From NCBI GenBank assembly GCA_047967505.1, contig CM106541.1: a stretch of DNA of 64,000 nucleotides; one strand, 5' to 3'. This document shows positions 55,165-64,000 of this stretch, one piece after another. The notes under the pieces were generated by a model. The model was given only the letters and a program-made list of their open reading frames with translations, made no database searches and had not been told where the DNA came from. The translations under genes were made by a program, and so were the position numbers. Origin of the DNA: Dipteris shenzhenensis. Its lineage: Eukaryota; Polypodiophyta; Polypodiopsida; Gleicheniales. Each line of letters starts with the position of its first letter. The stretch's first letter is position 1.

Positions 55165-56269
55165 TTAAGGATGGACTATCCATGGCAGAGAACCGTTATT
55201 GACCTCACACACACATAACTTAGAAAACATATGGATCCTCACCCTTGTCAGAATTGACTTGGGTGTTGTAAGCAGTGAGAGCTTTGACATTCTCTTGTTC
55301 TTCTTGTTCTTCAGTGTCTGCTTTCTCAACAAGATTTGTTGAACATCTCTTCTTGGCATAACATTCCTTTTCAAAGTGTCCAGGTTTGCCACAAAAGTTA
55401 CATTTCTTTCCCTTGAAGTTGCTTTTGGCCAAATATGCCCCTTCTTTGTAATCACTTCTTTGTTTGATCTTTCTCTCCTCTTCCAAGACTGATGCTTCAA
55501 TTTCTACCAGACTTATCTCTAGAATATTGGTGAGTGTGGTTACAATAGTGCCATATTCTTCACTGAGACTTCTAAGTAAGATGGCAATTACAATATCTTC
55601 ATCAAGATTAAACTTGATGCCAGATAATTGTGTCAAAATGCTCTTCATTGAATTTAGATGTGCAGAGATGGACTTTCATCTATCCAATTTTAAGTCAAAG
55701 AACTTGATAAGCAAGCTAAACTTAGAGCATCTTCCCTGTGCTCCAAACACATGCTCAAGATGATTCCATGCAGCATGAGCAGTCTCACATCCATCAATGT
55801 GATGAATAAAGGAATCACTCAAGCCAAGAGCAAGTATAGCAAGTGCTTTTTCATCTTTTGGAATCCATGAAGCTTCTCCTTCTCTAGTTGTATGTTTAGT
55901 TTCTTTTCCATTTGCTACCTTCCAAATTCCCTTTTTCATGAGAATAAACTTTAGTTTTGTTTGCCAAGTGTGGAACCCCTCTCCTTCAAACTTATCTATT
56001 TTCAGTTTGGAAGCCTTTTGGGAAGGTCTTACCAAATTAATGGCAATATCTAGTCCCTTTACAAAAGGATAATCTTTTTGAATAAAAAAATCACCTTCAC
56101 CATATAGATGCAAATTGCAAGATAAGAATGTTGAAAATCCTAATTGTTTGGCATAATCATAACCAGTTGGCTTCTCCCACAACCTCTTAACTGGAGTCTT
56201 CCTCATCTTGTACTTTGTCTTTGTAGTCTTCTTGACATTTGAAGAGCTTTGAGAACTTGAGGTTGGCAT
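55165..56269 (-). pseudogene. copia gag with zinc knuckle, minus strand, nearly intact
   Basis: ATG at 56269 (MPTSSSQSSSN). The gag core includes KIDKFEGEGFHTWQTKLKF, WIPKDEKALAILALGLSD and AWNHLEHVFGAQG. One in-frame TAG at 55676 interrupts the protein; the same frame resumes with MKSILTQLSGIKFN, EEYGTIVTTL and the zinc knuckle C-x2-C-x4-H-x4-C (CNFCGKPGHFEKEC) at about 55410-55370. A protease lead-in (NNGSLPWIV) is cut off near 55170. About 340 residues in all, one of the better preserved coding regions here. No LTR was found on either side. It is a different subfamily from copia elements 1 and 2. Confidence 0.85.
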
Positions 56270-56329
56270 GTTGTCAAGAGATTAACACCAACTAAACTTG
56301 GAAGAATATTCTCTAAACTGAAAGGGCAC

Positions 56330-56850
56330 ATTTAGGACAGTCAACCACCAGGCTGGTTTTAGGACACGTTTAGGACAGTCACAATTTCAACCACCAGGAT
56401 GGTTTAGGACGCTGCCACAATTTCAACCACTGGGATGGTTTAGCATGATGGTCTCAACTTTACATATTAGACAATAACAAGTATATTGCTTTTCATTTCT
56501 GAATTTCACCATTAAAATATAACAATATATTACTTTTTGTTTCTGAATTTCACAATTTAATAGTGGTAATAACAATATATTGCGAAATATATTGCTATTA
56601 ATTTCTGCTCAACCATGCCATTGGGCTGGACAACAACTAATGTCTATTCAACCACGCTAGTTCATGACAATCACATAACTGGCAATTGAGCTGAACCAGC
56701 CTACGGTTGCATGATGTTCCAACCACTGGGCTGGTTTAGGACAATCACATTTAGTCCAAGCCTAGTTGAAGAAATGAAACAAGTAAACTATCCCAAAGCT
56801 CAATCACAAACAACCACCGAGCAGGTTTAGGCACCACCGATCTGTGTTGT
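56330..56850. repeat. interspersed motif repeat (AACCACCAGGCTGGTTTAGGA)
   Basis: Variants of AACCAC(C/T)(A/G)GG(C/A)TGGTTTAGGA occur near 56345, 56390, 56425, 56730 and 56815. Between them are two copies of an AACAATATATTACTTTTTGTTTC-like unit near 56520 and 56570. It lies just upstream of the minus-strand gag and may be decayed LTR sequence (inference). Confidence 0.6.
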
Positions 56851-56889
56851 ATCTAGCATGTGTATGATGTGCTCCTCAAACACCTTATG

Positions 56890-57434
56890 TCATGTCTGCT
56901 TCTTATAGATGTCCTTTCTATTTGGAGAAACTCTCGTATTTTCATGCCAAAATGTCGTCACTGTAGCAATGACTTCTACACTTAGGCTGTCTCTCATTTT
57001 CTTGCCTTCTGTTGAAGCCCACAAACTTTTCGGATCGGGATGATCGTGCATTACTTCTGCTCTACGTTCAACTGCCCCGCTGGAGCCACGTGGGTCCTTC
57101 TGATTAACAACATCTTCGACATTGTGCACTTGAGCCATTTCTCCTTTGTTTCAAGGGACACCAACATAGCTAATGTTGCCTTCTTTATAGCTAGTTGATC
57201 TAAGCTATGCACCCCTTTCACTTTCTATAGACCATTTCTCAAGTTAGAGAGCATCGCCTCTTGGGCGTGCATCTCCCGAGGTGTTGGTAGGGTTGTTACT
57301 CTACGAACTTTAGGGTGCAGGCTAAAGCTTGTGAAGGCATGAGACTGGTAATCACCTAAATGGCATGATATTGCTACCTCAAATGCCCCCACCAATCGTG
57401 ACACCACAACTCGTGTTCTTCGCTCCGATGGCAA
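56890..57434 (-). pseudogene. minus-strand ORF fragments, transposon-associated family suspected
   Basis: Frame 57138-56890 encodes 82 residues ending FWHENTRVSPNRKDIYKKQT. I recall an 'FW...T..SPN.KD' pattern in transposon-linked proteins of plants and animals, but cannot name the family. Frame 57434-57225 upstream is basic. No other support. Confidence 0.3.
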
Positions 57435-57439
57435 TGATC

Positions 57440-58780
57440 AAATACGTGCATCTGCAACTGCTTCTTGCTGCTGCTCTGCAAGGAGTCTTTTTTCTTCTTG
57501 TTGTTTCTCCCTTCGCAAATGTTGTAAAAGTGTCTTCCATTGCCGATTCGATACCATGCCAGTGCTTTCCTCAATCCGCACTCTGTTCCTTATGCCTTGA
57601 TCTGGCTTTTTAGATTTCCTATCTCACAGCCTCTATTTGCTTGTCTTGCAAGCCATGGCGAGCTGCATGTTGCCATTGATGCCATGGCCACTATCAGTCT
57701 AGAATAGACCCAGAGAACCTAGCTAGTGAGGCAAGCAAAGAATAGAAGACAACTTACCCGAAAGAAGACAATGGCAAACCAAAGTCTATGCAAGGTCACG
57801 TCGAGGTGCGTGTGGGTTGCAGGGCATTTGCAAGGCGGGGGTAGGTTGTAGATACTTAATTTTCCAAGATTTGATGGGCGGGAGGTGTGAAAATTCAAAA
57901 TTCGTGGGAGTAGCAAAATTTCAGCCGTTGGTTTTCCCCCCTCCGACGATACACATCAATAGAATTTGATATCCCAAACAAGTGCAATGTGGCCTAAAAT
58001 GCTTCAAAACACAAATAGGCCAAAGGGCATGCTATCGGATTTGATGTTGTGTATTATTAAATGCAATGACTTTGGCATGCTTGTGAGCCATATAGCAAGA
58101 AAGTGCATAGAAAAATAAACAATTCAAAATTGTAAATAGTGTTGGATTTATTAAAATATATTTTTACATGCACAAATTGCATTTTTCTAACTTCTTTCAT
58201 TTTAGGGTGAATCTAGATACCAATACCAACAACTATCAATGTTTTAAGACCACCATGCAATAGTCCCACTAGTTTGGATTCCAAATTTTCAATCCATTTT
58301 GGTTTTCAACAAATCCAAAAAAAGTTATGGAGCGTGCCCTCAAATGGGTATGCATCACTTTAGCACAACATTGGAGGCCCATTAACCCATGCCAAATGTT
58401 CTCATTTAGGTGTGTCCTTGGGTTGAGGAGAAGCTCACGTAGTGTACTTTTGAATGATTACTTGGTTGCATGTATGTATAGAATAAAATTTTGATGTTTT
58501 TGAATAAATTTCTATATCCTATAGTCTTCAAGATGCATGCTTCACATGCAACATAGCACTTGTAATGCTTTAACGATCTCGTCCAAATCCTTATTCCATA
58601 TTTTTTTGCTCTCATGTTCAATTTTGGAATGTGTACTACAACTTGAAGACAAAGTTTGCCGAATTCCGTTGAGCAATCATATAAGTTATAAGTTATGGGT
58701 CATGCAAGATACCTATATACAGAAAAGTCCCTGAACCTCACCAGAAATGGCCACACCCAAGCAAACAATGACCCACATAC
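57440..58780. other. no gene recognised
   Basis: AT-rich with short unrelated frames. No motifs or repeats of note. Confidence 0.45.
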
Positions 58781-58783
58781 CCA

Positions 58784-58880
58784 CATACATACATACATAC
58801 ATACATGCATACATACATACATATGCCTATACATATACATTTACATTTGCATTTATATTTACATTTACATTTACATATAT

Positions 58881-58915
<35 letters not shown>

Positions 58916-58916
58916 T
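58784..58916. repeat. ACAT and GATA tetranucleotide microsatellites
   Basis: (ACAT)n at 58786-58822, TTTACATT-type hexamers at 58838-58875, and (GATA)n at 58880-58914. Confidence 0.95.
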
Positions 58917-58919
58917 GTA

Positions 58920-60590
58920 TGTATGTGTATGTATAGGATAGTATACTCTCATGACTAACTCTCTCTCTCTCACAGAATAGGTCTCTATGAAAAGATTGAA
59001 TAGGTATCCATGAAGAAGAGTAGAAAAATGAAAAGAACTCTCTCTTACAAACTATCTCAATCTTTTAAACTCAAGAAGGAATGAAAACTTGAAGGACTCT
59101 CACAAGAAACTCACAAAGAACTCTCACACTATCAAGGAGGAGAAGTCAACTCTGCAAAAATCACAGCCATGCTTTGATACCATGAACAAATACAAAGAGA
59201 AGGGGGAGAAGAGTGGAGATGAGGACAGAGAGCATAGCTAGAGAGCAGACCACAAATGAATAACTATGAATATAAGCGTATTGCATTAGGGCTAGGGTTA
59301 GGTTTAGGGTCAAGGTAAATGTTGGAGTTAGGGTTTTGAGCCCATGTGCCTTTTTAGCACTCTTTTGTGTTAGTCTTATACAAATATAAACATGATTTGA
59401 GATGAATCCTCAACCTTGGCTTAGTGAATTAAACTATTGTGGGCTCAAAGTTTGGTTTTGGCATTGCTAAGAGCAAGCTTCACTATATTTTGTCAAAGCA
59501 ACTACTTCTAAACACTATGTTGCATAACTAGGAGGGCTTTGTGTCCTTTGTTCTAAGATTCATACTAGAAGCTATGCGTTTCACCATTAGAGCTTCCTTT
59601 TGGAAAAAAAGTAAAGATGACAAGTAGCACAAGCTCCTCTTGTTAAGGGTTCTACATTTAGAGTGTCTAAGTTGTTCTAATACGAATTTAAAAAAGAGTT
59701 ATTACTTTTCTTGGTCATGATGCGATGAAGATACTAGGTTGGAGTAGCTTGTCATAGGACACCGATAGGAATGGGATCTCTTCCTCATTGGAGCAAAATT
59801 GCTTTTCATGCCAATATGGAAGTAAATGGAAATTCTTTCCCATGAATTGGCAACATATAGCTATTGACTTGTTAAGATTCTATTTTATTTAAAAAGCCAC
59901 ATAAAATTTTGAGAATCATTGACTCTGAGGGGTCACTATGTATAATTACTATGTATCACGTGTGTTCAAGGCCTATTTGCAAAACCCTTTATCTGTAAAT
60001 TTTTCATGAATAAAACACACTCTTTTTCTATTCAATCTGTGAATACCCCCTTTATATGACACCCTTCTATATGTGAACAATGTCAAAAAAGGGCATTTAA
60101 AAAACTCCTTTTGTTGAATCCACATGCTATGTTTACATATTTATGAGTGACCCCCCTGAGATCATTGATCCATGCCTTTTTTAAAAGGGGTTAGATTCAA
60201 AGGTCCAAGCTTGATGCAAGCATGCTCGATCATCATAGTCAGGTAAGTTAGTCCACACAATCATGCATATGATTGGCACATGTGACATTTGTTAAAGTCT
60301 CCTAGATTATATTAATTTGGGATTGAAGTGATAACTGAAGTGGTCTAACGAGGTGACAATCAAGGTGGTATAGTTTGACCTTACTATCCTTGTGACTAAC
60401 TCAGGTAGTAAAGAGATCATCTTGAATATCCTCGAGCAATAAAGTTCCATTAGCAGGGATTTAGGTAAGTCAATAGTGGCCATCCATTCTATCTTGAGGT
60501 TGGGTTTCTTGGGAGTTGATTGAGAATTAAACAGTAGGCAAGAATTCCTTATTCTAAATGCTTTTGTATGATATGGCAAGCATGTTGCAC
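58920..60590. other. no gene recognised
   Basis: Contains a short (CT)n at 58962-58971 and a degenerate stretch of TAGGGTTAGG type at about 59287-59330. No coding motif. Confidence 0.45.
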
Positions 60591-60594
60591 CTTA

Positions 60595-61290
60595 CTTCAT
60601 CACTAGGTCACCTATTGGGACCACGCTACTACAAGCTAAAATCTTCTCATGTTTCAAAAGCTACTCAATGAGTACTCAATTTGGTGTCAAATCTACTCAG
60701 GCTCACCAAGATGATTTTGTATGGTGATTCCCAAACTCAGTATTATCAACTCTAGTGGAATTGTTACCTTAAATCTATAAGCAAGTCAAAACAAAGTATG
60801 ATTTGTTGTAACCTTTTAGATAAGGCCATAATGCTACATGGACTAGAAGGTCCTAATCAATCCATTGAAGCACATGGGTCCTTACTCTCCAATGGTTCTC
60901 TCTAGGCTAATTTGAGAACTTACTAAGGACACCAACCGCATAGCCCAGTGTTGAACGAAAGACAAGTGGTGATGTATCCTGAACTGAAAATTTTGCATTC
61001 ACATCCTTTGAAGAGACTAAGTTCCTTACAACTTTCTAAATGCCTTCAAGGTCTCCCAAGCTTACCTTTACTGAGAGATGAAGCTCTTGCTTGCTCCTTC
61101 TAAACCTCAATGCCCATGAAGATCATCTCAAACTCAAAATTTAGCAACTCCCTCATCTATTGCTTCAGCATCTTCTCGTGGTCTCCTATGATGATTAGGC
61201 CATCCACTTAAACTTCACATAAATAACAACCACCACATACTTTCCATCTTAATTAGCAACATACAAGCTAGCAGTAGAAGCACTTTTTGA
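60595..61290 (-). pseudogene. badly decayed copia reverse transcriptase and RNase H
   Basis: Read on the minus strand: GFSKSAS-TASLYVAN then GKYVVVVIYV (61290-61215), the copia region leading into YVDD (the DD itself is lost), and about 300 bp later YAVGVLSKFSN-PRENHWRVR (60950-60880), which closely resembles copia element 2 at 28411-28470. Stops interrupt throughout. Confidence 0.65.
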
Positions 61291-61619
61291 GAAACCAATA
61301 GATATGAAAATGTCAAGGAGGTGTCAATTGCATTAAACCATAAAGGACATAGGGGCAAACCCTAACTCTAACCTTAAGGACCAGAAGAGTCGACATCCTT
61401 GGTATGAGCCAAGAAGTTAACCCTCATAAACCTCACCACAGGGATAAAGTTTGAGTTTAATAGTATGAGCGGTATTGGAGATCTCTAGTGCAAGCCACCA
61501 CAAAGTCTGCACAAAGATGGAGAAGCAAAAAGAGGACCAAAGATAAGGATAAATTTTTGAAAATACATAGGGCATGAGGAGAAAACCCCCTAATCCCATA
61601 TGTAATTTTATTTATGTAT
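61291..61619. other. no gene recognised
   Basis: May be further decayed copia sequence on the minus strand. No motif seen. Confidence 0.35.
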
Positions 61620-62520
61620 GATGAAAATATTGCAAGTCAATGTGAAGGAAGAGTACTTGATGCACTTCCCCAACACATCCGTAGACAAAAGCATTGAGTG
61701 GTTTGATCAATATCTAGATGAGCAACTTGCCACATGGAAAAAATTGGAGGAGGACTTCTTGAAAAGGTTTTAGCTTGAGTTCATCAAGGAAGACATCATG
61801 TTGAAACTCAAGATAATCAAATCGATGTACAACTTTGCAACACAAATGAGGGTCATGATAACTTACTAGCTAGACAATGTGCAAGTCGAACCAGCATCAT
61901 GATCCTAGTTCTCAAGTGGTCTCACCAATGGCATTTAATTGCATAATATGGAGATCACCTTCCCAAAAAACTGTACGACGAATTGCTCACAAAAAATTTG
62001 TGAACAAAAGGGACCAACAAACCTATAAGAAGTAAAAAGGTTCTTCTATGCAAGGTGGAAGCAAAGAGAAAGATGAAGATGAGCTATTGATCAAGAAGGA
62101 CATCAAGTTTGAGAAAGAGGAGGTGAAAAAAATTCTTAAGCAAATTAGGATAATAGGTTCCTTGAAAGACAAAGATGAATTGGTGATCAAGAAGGACACC
62201 ATGTTTGAGAAATAGGAGCTCGAAAAGCTTTTAAAGGAAATGCGGGTAAGAGGTGAGCTGGTGATCAAGAAGGACGCCAAGTTTGAGAAAGAGAATCCCT
62301 ATTGTAAAGGAAATAGGGACAAAAGATACCTTAGAAAAGGTTGAAGTATGGTGCCACAAGTATAAGGTGGAAAACCATGCAATGAATGAGTGCAGATTGA
62401 GTAAGCATTGCAACTTTTGGAATTGCTCCGGCCACATGACTAAAGAATGCTAGTTCAACAAAAACAAGTGGACTTTAAAGGTCTATCAAGTGGAAAGGGA
62501 GGCCATAGGCACAAATCAAA
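61620..62520 (+). pseudogene. retrotransposon gag with internal tandem repeats and zinc knuckle
   Basis: SIEWFDQYLDEQLATWKKLE then FLKRF (61690-61770) matches the retrotransposon gag pattern W...TW..L...F...F. A tandem repeat follows at about 62070-62295: three units ending VIKKD-x-x-FEKE, separated by KxLLKE/MR or KILKQIR. The knuckle CNFWNCSGHMTKEC at about 62408-62450 has Trp where the second Cys is expected. Frames change and several stops occur. The gypsy/copia assignment is open. Confidence 0.65.
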
Positions 62521-63245
62521 TTTTTTGGGATGGCCACAGGGAGCAACCCAATGGGCACCAATTCCAAGGGATCACAACACATCATATTAGGGTTAACATT
62601 ATAAGAGGATTACCAAACAGTGAGCGAGGAAAAGTGAGCAAACCAAAAATAGTGAGCAAGAAAAAGCAAGCGAGCGAAAAAAAAACAATCAAAACAAAAC
62701 AATAATAGATTAACAAATCCCCTATTTTAGTAGCACAAAACTGTAAGTTCTTCAACAGTGTTGGACCTATATCATTGCCAAGGCATCATTAGTAAAGACA
62801 CATCGTATCTTCGCTCACTTTTCCTCGTTCACTTTTTAGTATTCCTCCATAATTAAGATCTTTGTCTCCACCAACATAAGTGAGATCACCAATGAAATCT
62901 TCTACACAAGTCAAAAGATTCCTAGGACTCCTTGAATGGAATAGTCCCTATTATATCGCCATTATATGCATGTGCAAATGCTTGATTTTTGAAACTCTAT
63001 TCACTTTTGGAACAAAACCCAAGCAAAACCTATGTTTTCGCGTTTGCAAAAACATCCCTCCCTAATGACTCACATCCCACCAATCCAACAAAATCTAAAG
63101 AGTAAGTACGTCTGTTTCTTTAAAATGAATTAAATTTCAAAACGTATCAATCTTTGCTTATAGAAATCAATAGTAGAAGCCAGAATAGAACAACATATTG
63201 ACATGGTCCCAATTAGGTAAACTTTCCTCTAGATCGGATGCATTA
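62521..63245. other. no gene recognised
   Basis: Lys/Ser-rich short frame at 62490-62705 and AT-rich sequence without motifs. Confidence 0.4.
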
Positions 63246-63249
63246 AATC

Positions 63250-63625
63250 GACTAAATTTTTATTAAATTCACATTTTGATGCATGATATTTTACTAAATG
63301 GTGCAAAAGGTCATGATAATCATCCAAATCATGCCTTGCGATTTGTTTTGATATGTAACATGAGCCCATTTGGATTTGTAAATCAAAAGATCTAGGACGT
63401 TGAAATTCTCATGATTTGGGCCAAATGAGCACGTTAACGCGCTCCCTCTTTTGGACCAAAACATGAGAATTTTGACGTCCTATATCTTTTAATTTACAAA
63501 TCCAAATGGGGTCATGTGACATATCAAAGCGAATGGCAAGGCATGATTTAGATGATTATCATGACCTTTTACACCATTTAGTAAAATTTCATGCATCAAA
63601 ATCTAAATTTATTGAAATTTTTGCC
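63250..63625. repeat. large foldback inverted repeat
   Basis: The stretch from about 63260 to 63410 is the reverse complement of about 63455 to 63615 with few mismatches: for example, TTTTGATGCATGA at 63274 against TCATGCATCAAAA at 63589, and CATTTGGATTTGTAAAT at 63370 against ATTTACAAATCCAAATG at 63492. The spacer of about 45 bp contains GTTAAC. No coding potential. It fits a MITE or foldback element; target duplication not determined. Confidence 0.88.
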
Positions 63626-64000
63626 AGTTTCTTGCAGAAGATTTAGAGCGAGGCTACCCGTAATAGGAAGCATGTTAGAACTCTATCTATACATTGGGAT
63701 AAAAACAATCAAATAATTTCTATGCAAGTTCTTCTGATGAAAGCACTTTTACCAAGGTAGAATTTTAATAGCATGCTATGATCATGTTCAATGTGGAAGT
63801 TTTTATTGAATGATGCACTTTAACTATATACTACTTGTTGGTACCCAAAGCATTTCTATGCAAGTTCATATCATGAGATTAAATAGCATTATCAATAATG
63901 TAGACTTGCAAGCTTATGTTATAATCATCTTCAAAATTGTGGTGATAGTATAAAGCTTTATTAATGATCAGTACATACATATCATGAGGTTATGTTTTTC
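63626..64000. other. no gene recognised
   Basis: AT-rich, with a faint repeat of TATGCAAGTTC at 63721 and 63858. Nothing else seen. Confidence 0.4.

Noticed and set aside
59280-59335. Interstitial telomere repeat (TTTAGGG type)
   Set aside because: Only a few degenerate TAGGGTTAGG-like units; too short and irregular to call.
1-64000. CRISPR arrays, bacterial operons, rRNA and tRNA genes
   Set aside because: Looked for and not found: repeats lack CRISPR spacing, and no tRNA-like internal promoter pair was seen; the primer sites matching Met-tRNA are retrotransposon features.

Overview
The window looks like intergenic DNA from a large, repeat-filled streptophyte (land-plant-type) nuclear genome. 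The evidence is Ty1/copia elements with initiator-Met-tRNA primer sites, Ty3/gypsy pol, CACTA (En/Spm) Tnp2 genes with DUF4216-like ends, short GT-AG introns, and solo LTRs with 5-bp target duplications. Fern, lycophyte, bryophyte or gymnosperm are all possible; I cannot fix the species. There are no bacterial operons, CRISPR arrays, rRNA or convincing tRNA genes. Nearly every coding region is broken by stops, frameshifts or insertions.

Layout. 1-8 kb: a decayed transposase-like ORF, a divergent histone H3-like gene (2934-3854) behind a TATA box, a 320-bp foldback repeat, and two minus-strand genes of unknown function. 8.6-15.8 kb: a CACTA Tnp2 gene split by a complete copia element (9208-14667, target duplication CCCAC). 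16.5-22.2 kb: a solo LTR, then minus-strand CACTA material (Tnp2, acidic C-terminal ORF, TnpA-like two-exon gene) with two CACTA-type termini. 22.4-30.4 kb: a GAAAAGAGAGG-type polypurine array that holds a copia RNase H fragment and is split by a second copia element (23910-30193, target duplication GGGAA). That element itself carries two solo LTRs of the family seen at 16.5 kb. 31-36 kb: the 5' part of another CACTA element, tandem repeats and a degraded copia element. 38-42.8 kb: minus-strand gypsy pol split by a non-coding LTR element (39765-42411, target duplication TGACA) with very similar LTRs. 43-47 kb: copia scraps and unrecognised sequence. 47.2-51.3 kb: a decayed DUF7869-like gene between copies of a repeat of about 175 bp. 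51.4-64 kb: a coiled-coil pseudogene, a minus-strand copia gag, gag and reverse-transcriptase relics, microsatellites and a second large foldback repeat.

Most of the window is a layered record of insertions, and target duplications let the order be read at five points. The two things that do not fit the usual retrotransposon picture are the H3-like gene with a long Ser/Pro tail and the DUF7869-like gene with its flanking repeats. Reading was by eye; splice sites, repeat ends and family names other than the clear copia, gypsy and CACTA motifs are provisional.
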